The translations under genes and the position numbers were made by a program. This document shows, piece after piece, positions 9,152 through 14,037 of a stretch of 14,037 nt of DNA. Each line of letters starts with the position of its first letter. The first letter of the stretch is position 1. The notes below the pieces were generated by a model. The model was not told the origin of the DNA. It made no database searches and saw only the letters and a list, made by a program, of their open reading frames with translations. The stretch comes from Cyanobacteriota bacterium (GTDB lineage Bacteria > Cyanobacteriota > Cyanobacteriia > Leptolyngbyales > Leptolyngbyaceae). The stretch covers positions 1 through 14,037 of the forward strand of contig JAIXVO010000245.1 of assembly GCA_027482985.1 (NCBI GenBank). The letters run 5' to 3'.

Positions 9152-9187
9152 GGGATTGGGGGATGGGGGATGGGGGTTAGGGTTGGG
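9152..9187. repeat. STRR-like heptamer tandem repeat / G-tract cluster between gvpC and gvpN
   Basis: The plus strand carries six G-runs at 9152-9154, 9158-9162, 9165-9169, 9172-9176, 9180-9182 and 9185-9187, with loops of 2-3 nt. Read on the minus strand, the centre is CCCCCAT CCCCCAT CCCCCAA. This resembles the CCCCRRT heptamers known in cyanobacteria as short tandemly repeated repetitive sequences. The run fits the simple G-quadruplex pattern on the template strand of the gvp operon. Confidence 0.7.
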
Positions 9188-10205
9188 TGAGGTAGACGCG
9201 ATCGCGTTGGGTGACTAAGCCTTTTTTGATCAGCGATCGCAGGGCATCGACGGCCTGGAAGCGATTCACCTTCAGTCCTGATTCAATCTGGGTCAGGCGG
9301 GCACCTTGATGATCCTGGAGAAAGGTGTAAATCTCGGTTTCAAAGGGGACTGACTCCAGTTCAGCAGGAGCAGGGGATGGATCAGGCGATCGCGGCACAC
9401 TGACTTGCGGAGTGTTCACCTTTTTAGCGGCGGGTGTGGGTTTAGCAGCAGCTTTGGGCGTGCTCTTGGCGGGGACAGTGCGGCTGGCGACTGGCGTTTT
9501 CGCGGGAACCGATCGCACTGGCGCGGGTTTGGCGGCAGAGGCGATCGCGGTTGTTTGGGGAATTGCCGTCAACTTCGGCACTGTCACCCTGGGAGCTGGC
9601 GGGGATGCCGCTGGGGTTGACTGCCCCCAAACGGTGTGAGACAGGGATTGGCGAAAGTGTCGCAACTCGGCCCGAAAGTCAGCCAGATGGGTGAACAAGG
9701 CTTGCACTTCCGCCTCACGCTGATTGCGACTGGCGGCTAAGGCTTGTTGCACCTCGGCACTCACCTGCGATCGCTGCATTTGACAATCGGCGAAAAAGGC
9801 TTGCGTCTCAGCTTTCAGGGTTACCAGGTCGATTTGGTGGGCATCCCGGAGCGATCGCACCCGCGTTTGCAAGTCCTGATGAAACTGTTGCAGTTCCAGC
9901 GCTAATTGCTGGGCCATCAGTTCCCGGTCTGCCGCTGCCATGCTGAGCGATTCGAGGGTTGCTTGTTGCAATTGGTGGCAATACTGCTGCAACTCGGCAG
10001 CAAACACTTGAAAATCAACGCGCCGCTGTTCGTCTTGCTGGGTCAACTCACTGCGAAACAGGGTTAACTCCTGCGTCACCTCGGCGGCAGCAGACTGTCG
10101 GGTTTGATTCAACTCGGCTAAAACGGTTTGTACGACTTGCTGCCGTTGCATCGCCTCTTGTTGGCGCTGCTGGCGGTCAGCTAACCAGGATTCTCTTAAA
10201 GACAT
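9177..10205 (-). CDS. gvpC: Gas vesicle protein GvpC with C-terminal winged-helix-like domain
   Basis: GvpC binds the outer face of the GvpA wall and stiffens the vesicle. Residues 1-194 are amphipathic helix with degenerate 33-residue repeats. Repeat cores include ELTLFRSEL (46-54), ELQQYCHQL (71-79) and ELQQFHQDL (104-112, exactly 33 on). The last repeat is [18 protein letters not shown] (177-194), matching the classical GvpC ending FRQDLFVSIFG. Classical Anabaena GvpC stops there at about 193 residues. Here a basic Pro/Ala/Lys linker (195-285) and a folded domain (288-342) follow, and that domain is homologous to the GvpN tail. Total length is 342 aa. Two Cys (76, 141) lie in the repeats. 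A GGGGG-containing site lies about 12 nt before the ATG. gvpC lies second in the operon, 178 nt after gvpA. Confidence 0.9.
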   Translation of the reverse strand: MSLRESWLADRQQRQQEAMQRQQVVQTVLAELNQTRQSAAAEVTQELTLFRSELTQQDEQRRVDFQVFAAELQQYCHQLQQATLESLSMAAADRELMAQQLALELQQFHQDLQTRVRSLRDAHQIDLVTLKAETQAFFADCQMQRSQVSAEVQQALAASRNQREAEVQALFTHLADFRAELRHFRQSLSHTVWGQSTPAASPPAPRVTVPKLTAIPQTTAIASAAKPAPVRSVPAKTPVASRTVPAKSTPKAAAKPTPAAKKVNTPQVSVPRSPDPSPAPAELESVPFETEIYTFLQDHQGARLTQIESGLKVNRFQAVDALRSLIKKGLVTQRDRVYLTQP

Positions 10206-10242
10206 GATTCAAACTTTCCCCCAAACATGGGAATGACGAGAT

Positions 10243-10332
10243 CAGGAAAGAGCGGGTGGGAGTGCTCTAATCACGGTCAGGTGTCGGGGGAGCTTTCCTG
10301 CTGCTCCAGTGCGTGGGCGAGACAGGAAAGCT
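10243..10332 (-). promoter_or_regulatory. Alternative-pairing RNA structure between gvpA and gvpC (candidate attenuator)
   Basis: AGCTTTCCTG (10291-10300) and CAGGAAAGCT (10323-10332) form a perfect 10-bp stem with a 22-nt loop. A second CAGGAAAG (10243-10250) can pair with the same CTTTCCTG (8 bp, 42-nt loop). It overlaps a small hairpin AGAGC/GCTCT (10249-10268). The pairings exclude one another. No U-tract follows, so a simple intrinsic terminator is unlikely. Attenuation or mRNA 3'-end protection favouring gvpA over gvpC is inference. Confidence 0.6.
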
Positions 10333-10383
10333 GAAGACACAAGCGGATGAATAGTAAAAACTCCCAATCCCAACAACTCTGAC

Positions 10384-10602
10384 CTAGGACGCGGGCACAG
10401 CAGCCTGGGTGGTCAAACCAACGGCTTCGGCATACTTCAGGTAGGTTTCCACGGAGGCAATTACCACCCGGGCTTCGATCGCCAACAGTTCAATCCCAAC
10501 CAGAGACACACGAACCCAGGCATCAATCACGATCCCTTTGTCCAAAATCCGGTCAACGACTTCAGCCAAGCTAGAGGAAGAATTTACTTTTTCAACAGCC
10601 AT
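10384..10602 (-). CDS. gvpA: Gas vesicle major structural protein GvpA
   Basis: GvpA is the small hydrophobic protein that forms the ribs of the gas vesicle wall. The 72-aa product starts [19 protein letters not shown] and contains [20 protein letters not shown] and [16 protein letters not shown], nearly the same as other cyanobacterial GvpA (about 70 aa). The ATG at 10602 is chosen over a longer in-frame reading because it matches the family start exactly and has GAAGGA (10612-10617) 9 nt upstream. It is the first gene of the gvpACNJK cluster and the only gvpA copy in the window. A perfect 8-bp dyad lies 45 nt upstream of the start. Confidence 0.98.
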   Translation of the reverse strand: MAVEKVNSSSSLAEVVDRILDKGIVIDAWVRVSLVGIELLAIEARVVIASVETYLKYAEAVGLTTQAAVPAS

Positions 10603-10647
10603 TGTTCTATGTCCTTCTTGTAAATAAAACAGGAACTCGTCCACGGC

Positions 10648-10677
10648 ACCCGTTGGACTCTTGGAATTGCAACGGGT
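10648..10677 (-). promoter_or_regulatory. Perfect 8-bp dyad in the gvpA leader
   Basis: ACCCGTTG (10648-10655) and CAACGGGT (10670-10677) are perfect inverted copies with a 14-nt loop, ending 45 nt before the gvpA ATG. It could be an mRNA 5' stem-loop that stabilises the transcript, or an operator; the sequence cannot tell which. Confidence 0.55.
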
Positions 10678-10884
10678 TTCGCTTCCGATCTCAGAATAGA
10701 CAGGCAACGGACTGGACTAACGTCGCGCAAACACTGAATCTGACAAATTCTTTATGCTGGAGTTCAGAGTAAATACTGACGTTCCCTGCGTTGACATTCA
10801 GTTACAGCAGGTAGAAAAACTTCACAATGGGGCGATCGCGGACTTACACTCGTTTTGAATTGAATCAACCAGGCTTGCTGCCAA

Positions 10885-10904
10885 GGGCGAATTGCCATTC
10901 GCCC
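10885..10904. repeat. Palindromic GGGCGAAT-TGCC-ATTCGCCC repeat unit
   Basis: A perfect 8-bp stem with a 4-nt loop lies 44 nt beyond the stop of the 89-aa gene. GTAGGGGCGAAT...ATTCGCCC palindromes of this kind recur in intergenic regions of many cyanobacterial genomes (from memory, not searched). No U-tract follows on the minus strand, so I read it as a dispersed repeat more than a terminator. Confidence 0.6.
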
Positions 10905-10948
10905 CTACCCAGTGGCTGATCATTCTGCAACCTGCCTGAACCACGCAC

Positions 10949-11218
10949 TTAAAACTGTTCCTGCACCCGCTGCTCAAATTCTTCGCTAGTCGCGGTCACG
11001 AGAGCCAATGCCATCGGGTAAAGCGCCGCATGTTCTTGTTGCAGCCAGGCGAGTAAGCGAGTGAGTTGGGCATTGCGCAACTCTAAGTCCGTTTGAAAAA
11101 TCGCGGCAGTCGCCATGTGCTGGGCATATTCGGGGGGATGTCCCTGTTGCACAAAGGCGGCGATTAAGGTCATGAAGGCTTGTTGCTTCACGGGATCAGG
11201 GGATTGGCCGGAAAACAT
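10949..11218 (-). CDS. Conserved-looking hypothetical protein, 89 aa
   Basis: I do not recognise this family. The 89-aa product is mostly helical in appearance, rich in Ala, Gln and Leu, without Cys and without a membrane segment. It has an amphipathic middle (LRNAQLTRLLAWLQQEHAAL) and an acidic tail (EEFEQRVQEQF). The ATG at 11218 lies 34 bp after the stop of the upstream flavoprotein gene, so the two are probably cotranscribed. No Shine-Dalgarno is visible. A GTG at 11263 would give 104 aa and overlap the flavoprotein stop by 11 bp. Reading further upstream in this frame only shadows the flavoprotein gene. Confidence 0.65.
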   Translation of the reverse strand: MFSGQSPDPVKQQAFMTLIAAFVQQGHPPEYAQHMATAAIFQTDLELRNAQLTRLLAWLQQEHAALYPMALALVTATSEEFEQRVQEQF

Positions 11219-11252
11219 AGGGCAGAGAAAATAGGTGGATGTTGTTGAGCAT

Positions 11253-12512
11253 TCACTCCACACCTGGTTTGGCGAACACGGTTGACCAAATTTTTTTGAG
11301 CCGCGCCCCCGTTCGCGTCCAGAAGGCATCCAGTTTGCGGAGGAGGTACTGGGGCAAGCCTTTCGAGAGGCGATCGAAGCGGTAGTAAAACAAGATGTCC
11401 ACCACATCTTCCAGGCTCAAAGGCTGCAAGTAGTTCACCATCTTGTCGAGAATTTCGTCTTCGTCCTGTAGATAACGTTTTTTGGACAGTTGCTCCGACA
11501 GATTCCAGGTCTTGAGAAAGACCCGGTGCATTTCTGCTTGATAAGGTTGAAAACTGGCGACTTGCCCCGCTAAATAACGCTGAATGTAGTCGCTGGCAAT
11601 TTCCGCTCCCTGCATGGCATGCCGAATCCCTTCGCCACCCAACATATTCACCGTGGAAACCGCATCCCCGATCGCGATCGTATTGCCCTGGTAATAGACA
11701 TCCTGCAAGCCGGAACAGTACTTCAACGTCGCCCCATGCACTTCCACCAGTCGGTAATCGTCAGGCGTGAGGTTGAGGTAGTCCTGCAACAGCAAATGGA
11801 TGTAGTGCTTTAAGGGCTGCATTTGTTTCACATACTGGTGATCCGCTTTGAAGAGTGCCGCCCCCACCTTTAATTGAGGTGCCGCCATCGGAAAAATCCA
11901 GGAATAGCCCTTGGGCATCCACTTGTAACCCAGAAAGAAAGTCAGAGCATCCGCACACTGTTGATAGACGGCATCTTCTACTTCAATCAAATATTCGATC
12001 CCAGTGCCGACCAAATAATCCGGCTCTGCCTGACCGCGTGCCTGGATGACGGCTCGAAACGGTCCCGTAGCATCCACCAGCACTTTCGTTCTGACTCGCA
12101 CTGGCGTTTGGGACTGCATCAACAGGACTTCCGTGGAGTCAGATGCGGTTGCATGGGAAACGTAGCGACACCCCATCCAGACTTCACTGCCGTAACGACG
12201 CACTTCACTCGCCAAAAATTCTCGCAACTTGCCAAAATCTAGCACCGTCCCCTGGGGGTTTACCGCTTGCCAGCGTCCGACTTTGGTGGAAGTCACGATC
12301 ACGAATTTATCCCAGTAAGCGCCGACCACGCTGTCTGGGAGGTCATATTGAGTCATGGTTTCCAGGGGCGTACCCGCGCTGGAAAAACTGTTGATGGCAA
12401 AAGTCTGGTGGCGTTCGACGAGTAACACCTGCCGTCCCGCTTTGGCCAGCGATCGCGCACATTGTCCCCCCGCTGGCCCGCCACCCACGACCACTACATC
12501 AAATTCTTGCAT
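11253..12512 (-). CDS. FAD-dependent oxidoreductase, geranylgeranyl-reductase family
   Basis: The 419-aa flavoprotein has an N-terminal Rossmann FAD site, DVVVVGGGPAGGQCARSLAK (5-24), with the acidic end of the fold at E33 (LLVE). DATG (147-150) and the second FAD motif IGDAVSTVNMLGGEGIRHAM (281-300) follow. KGYSWIFPM (201-209) carries the YxWxFP motif of geranylgeranyl reductases, which saturate isoprenoid chains of chlorophyll, tocopherol or lipid precursors. It is close in size to ChlP (about 406 aa) but diverges in the segment after the first FAD motif, so I think it is a paralogue with unknown substrate. It follows the heme oxygenase gene by 110 bp on the same strand. A GGGGGAGGG stretch lies upstream of the ATG. 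Confidence 0.85.
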   Translation of the reverse strand: MQEFDVVVVGGGPAGGQCARSLAKAGRQVLLVERHQTFAINSFSSAGTPLETMTQYDLPDSVVGAYWDKFVIVTSTKVGRWQAVNPQGTVLDFGKLREFLASEVRRYGSEVWMGCRYVSHATASDSTEVLLMQSQTPVRVRTKVLVDATGPFRAVIQARGQAEPDYLVGTGIEYLIEVEDAVYQQCADALTFFLGYKWMPKGYSWIFPMAAPQLKVGAALFKADHQYVKQMQPLKHYIHLLLQDYLNLTPDDYRLVEVHGATLKYCSGLQDVYYQGNTIAIGDAVSTVNMLGGEGIRHAMQGAEIASDYIQRYLAGQVASFQPYQAEMHRVFLKTWNLSEQLSKKRYLQDEDEILDKMVNYLQPLSLEDVVDILFYYRFDRLSKGLPQYLLRKLDAFWTRTGARLKKIWSTVFAKPGVE

Positions 12513-12545
12513 TCGCGCTGCCGTCCCTCCCCCTTACACCAGTGA

Positions 12546-12561
12546 ATCCTGAAGACAGGAT
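12546..12561 (-). other. Small stem-loop in the gap between the heme oxygenase and flavoprotein genes
   Basis: ATCCTG (12546-12551) and CAGGAT (12556-12561) form a 6-bp stem with a 4-nt loop. Another ATCCTG at 12588-12593 could pair alternatively. No U-tract follows, so termination is doubtful and the two genes may share a transcript. Confidence 0.35.
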
Positions 12562-12622
12562 GATGGATGCCATCACCAAGCCCCCAGGATCCTGCAAACC
12601 AACCCTGCTTGCACCAATGCGA

Positions 12623-13339
12623 CTACTCAGCCGTCACCAGTTCCGTACTGCCCCGATTCCGGCGACGGGTGAGGGAGTTGAACAACATCACCCCGATCGC
12701 CTTGATCAGACTGCCTTCCAACTCCTTGAACATTTTCATGTTCATCCCAAAAGCATCGTTGGCTTCATCCACAATCCGATTCGCAGTGGCTTCATCCACG
12801 GGCAAATCATTCATGGCTTGCCGATATTTGGCTTTGAACGCCTTCTCATCGGCGATCGTGGGGAACTCATAGAAGTTCGTGCCTTCCCCTTCCACCAGAT
12901 TCATCCCGCGTTGAGCGATGCCTTTCAGAATTTGCCCACCGGACAAATCCCCCAGGTAACGGGTGTAGGAGTGGGCCACCAGCAATTCCGGAGCCGTGTT
13001 GGAAGCTGCCCGAATCCGCGCAATGTAATCTTGAGCGGCAGCAGAAGGCGCAATATTGTCCCGCCAGTTCGCCCCATAGTAGTAGTACAGGTCTTGCTCC
13101 AGCGCTGGCTTGCGGTTCAACTCTGGGAAGTAAATTTGGGAAATGATCGGGTGGTCTTTCTGGCGTTCCAGCTCTTCTTCCATCGCCGAGTAGACGAAGT
13201 AAAGATCGGACACCAACGTGCGGTAAGAAGTTTTTTCAACGGTTCCTTTCAGAAAACAGGCGATGAAACCCGTATTCTCTGCCATGGTGTGAGACTTTTT
13301 CGTCCCTTCACGCAGCTTGGTTGCTAAATTACTGCTCAT
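12623..13339 (-). CDS. ho1: Heme oxygenase (biliverdin-producing)
   Basis: This soluble enzyme opens heme to biliverdin IXalpha, CO and iron using reduced ferredoxin. Biliverdin is the precursor of phycocyanobilin and phytochrome chromophores. The 238-aa length is typical of cyanobacterial HO-1 (about 240). The proximal heme ligand is H17 in KKSHTMAENTGF. The distal helix with the flexible glycine motif is RYLGDLSGGQILKGIA (127-142), and conserved YYYYG lies at 85-89. The ATG at 13339 gives the usual MSSNLATKLREGTKKSH start. Many cyanobacteria have two HO genes; I cannot tell HO-1 from HO-2 with certainty. Confidence 0.95.
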   Translation of the reverse strand: MSSNLATKLREGTKKSHTMAENTGFIACFLKGTVEKTSYRTLVSDLYFVYSAMEEELERQKDHPIISQIYFPELNRKPALEQDLYYYYGANWRDNIAPSAAAQDYIARIRAASNTAPELLVAHSYTRYLGDLSGGQILKGIAQRGMNLVEGEGTNFYEFPTIADEKAFKAKYRQAMNDLPVDEATANRIVDEANDAFGMNMKMFKELEGSLIKAIGVMLFNSLTRRRNRGSTELVTAE

Positions 13340-13512
13340 GCTAAATTTCTCAGCGTAACGTTTGTTTACAGGGCTATCAGGAATTTGAAACGCGCTAAAG
13401 CACCTAAATTGTTAAGGTAGACCGATTTGATGAGCCTTTTTATTAAAAATTTTGAAGGTAGGGAGTCGATTGATCGCATTTCCTCACAGTTGGGTGATGG
13501 CGCAAATCTGGC
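13340..13512. other. Heme oxygenase upstream region
   Basis: This AT-rich stretch has no supported gene. It lies between the ndhM terminator and the heme oxygenase start and must hold the heme oxygenase promoter. Minus-strand TTTAAT and TAAACA segments are possible -10 boxes, but neither has a good -35 partner. Confidence 0.4.
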
Positions 13513-13544
13513 AAAAAAGCGAAAAAGCCCGACAGATGGGCTTT
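13513..13544 (-). terminator. Intrinsic terminator of ndhM
   Basis: On the minus strand AAAGCCC (13544-13538), a 7-nt loop and GGGCTTT (13530-13524) form a perfect 7-bp stem. It is followed at once by a T-rich run (TTCGCTTTTTT) that ends at 13513. It lies 53 nt after the ndhM stop. Confidence 0.85.
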
Positions 13545-13597
13545 CTCAAACGGAGAATCAATTCTCTCCCTGAATCAGAGTTAACAATTTGTAAGCT

Positions 13598-13939
13598 TTA
13601 GCCTTCGGTGGAGACGACCTGCGGCACGCCCATGCTGTAGTTCAGCACGCGACTATTCAGGTTGTAAGAGATCGTCCCTTTCTGTAACAGCGATCGCACA
13701 AAGTGTTCCAAATCAGAGCCAATCCGCCGAATGTTGTACTCGGTCAAATCAGCACCGTTGTAAGCTTCAACCAGATCATCAAAGCGGCGATACACCTGCT
13801 GTAACGCTTCCTCACTCCAATTAAATTCGTTATCAGGATCGACATCCAGCGTCAGCACGTTTTCACTGGGAACCAACTCATTATTCTCCACGGTGGCCGT
13901 GAAGATGTGGATGTGACGGGTGGTGGATTTCAGCAGCAT
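13598..13939 (-). CDS. ndhM: NAD(P)H-quinone oxidoreductase subunit M
   Basis: NdhM is a small subunit of the ferredoxin-accepting NDH-1 complex of the thylakoid membrane, on its cytoplasmic arm, active in cyclic electron flow and respiration. It is specific to oxygenic phototrophs. The 113-aa product matches along its whole length: MLLKSTTRHIHIFTA at the start, NVLTLDVDPDNEFNW (27-41), the IRRIGSDLEHFVRSLLQKG core, and SYNLNSRVLNYSMGVPQV near the end. There are no membrane segments, as expected. The ATG at 13939 has no Shine-Dalgarno. It is followed by a clear terminator, so the gene is the last or only one in its transcript. Confidence 0.96.
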   Translation of the reverse strand: MLLKSTTRHIHIFTATVENNELVPSENVLTLDVDPDNEFNWSEEALQQVYRRFDDLVEAYNGADLTEYNIRRIGSDLEHFVRSLLQKGTISYNLNSRVLNYSMGVPQVVSTEG

Positions 13940-13976
13940 GGGTTAGTTGGACTGAATGCCTTACGTGTACGTCTGT

Positions 13977-13982
13977 ATTTTA
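13977..13982 (-). promoter_or_regulatory. Possible -10 element (TAAAAT) for ndhM
   Basis: TAAAAT lies on the minus strand 37 nt before the ndhM start; no consensus -35 is found 16-18 nt upstream. Weak prediction. Confidence 0.3.
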
Positions 13983-14037
13983 GAGATAAAGTCTACCGCA
14001 ACACCAGCTTTTGATCGGTGAGAAGTTTTATCGTTAG

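Larger units (their letters stand above)
10603..10948. other. gvpA upstream region
   Basis: These 346 bases hold the gvpA leader and presumably its promoter, but no minus-strand -35/-10 pair is convincing. Recognisable elements are the ribosome-binding site (10612-10617), a leader dyad (10648-10677), one HIP1 site (10832-10839) and a palindromic repeat (10885-10904). A TTGACA at 10791-10796 is on the plus strand, pointing away from gvpA, with no proper -10. Confidence 0.5.

Noticed and set aside
9152..9187. CRISPR array or telomere-like repeat
   Set aside because: Units are only 7 nt with no spacers. The TTAGGG hexamer at 9177-9182 occurs once and includes the gvpC stop codon, so it is chance.
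10243..10332. Simple rho-independent terminator after gvpA
   Set aside because: The stem is perfect, but C-rich sequence and not a U-tract follows it on the minus strand.
10603..10707. N-terminal extension of GvpA by 35 codons
   Set aside because: It is unlike any GvpA, and the ATG at 10602 gives the exact family start with a good ribosome-binding site.
10791..10812. TTGACA at 10791 as a promoter for gvpA
   Set aside because: It is on the plus strand, pointing away from gvpA, and the best -10 (TAGAAA) is only 15 nt away and poor.
11219..11407. Upstream extension of the 89-aa protein to 152 codons
   Set aside because: The extra residues overlap the 3' end of the flavoprotein gene in another frame and look like shadow sequence; the start at 11218 is more likely.
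12542..13327. Long plus-strand ORF (261 codons) opposite heme oxygenase
   Set aside because: It lies antisense to a clear heme oxygenase gene with all key residues, and its translation has no recognisable motif. It is a frame shadow.
13366..13479. Minus-strand 37-codon ORF upstream of heme oxygenase
   Set aside because: Its Shine-Dalgarno is too close to the ATG, the product is not recognised, and it fills the AT-rich promoter region. I checked it as a possible small photosystem or PetN peptide and it does not match.

Overview
The window is a piece of a cyanobacterial chromosome. The evidence is a 16S rRNA 5' part with the cyanobacterial signature after the 338 region, two genes almost confined to cyanobacteria and plastids (ribosomal protein PSRP-3/Ycf65 and NDH-1 subunit NdhM), a phycobilin-type heme oxygenase, a cyanobacterial-type gas vesicle operon, and at least 21 copies of the HIP1 palindrome GCGATCGC in 14 kb. 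I cannot name the genus from this sequence alone.

Layout. Positions 1-378 are the 5' part of a 16S rRNA gene on the minus strand, running off the left edge. It is preceded by a leader of about 240 nt and a near-perfect sigma-70 type promoter at 624-652. Divergent from it is nadC (893-1765, +), followed by a stand-alone phosphotransacetylase N-terminal-like P-loop/DRTGG protein (1912-3000, +). This converges on glgB (3109-5436, -), with a shared perfect 11-bp stem-loop between them. PSRP-3 (5736-6035, -) and a HAD-family hydrolase (6135-6959, +) diverge.

The HAD gene converges, with only 10 bp between stops, on a gas vesicle operon read on the minus strand in the order gvpA (10602-10384), gvpC, gvpN, gvpJ, gvpK (ending at 6970). 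Upstream of gvpA, also on the minus strand, come heme oxygenase (13339-12623), a geranylgeranyl-reductase-like flavoprotein (12512-11253), an unrecognised 89-aa protein (11218-10949), and at the right edge ndhM (13939-13598) with its own intrinsic terminator.

Working together. GvpA is the wall protein of the gas vesicle, GvpC the outer strengthening protein, GvpN an AAA+ ATPase, GvpJ a minor GvpA paralogue and GvpK an assembly factor. gvpF, gvpG, gvpL, gvpV and gvpW are not in the window and must lie elsewhere if vesicles are made. Heme oxygenase supplies biliverdin for phycobilins; the neighbouring flavoprotein may act on an isoprenoid or tetrapyrrole side chain.

The most interesting observation is that GvpC and GvpN both end in the same small domain of about 52 residues. 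It looks like a winged helix, is 22/52 identical without gaps, and is attached in each through an Ala/Pro-rich linker. Neither extension is part of the classical versions of these proteins. A second point is the gvpA-gvpC gap, where one 8-nt sequence can pair with either of two flanking copies, as in an RNA switch or attenuator.
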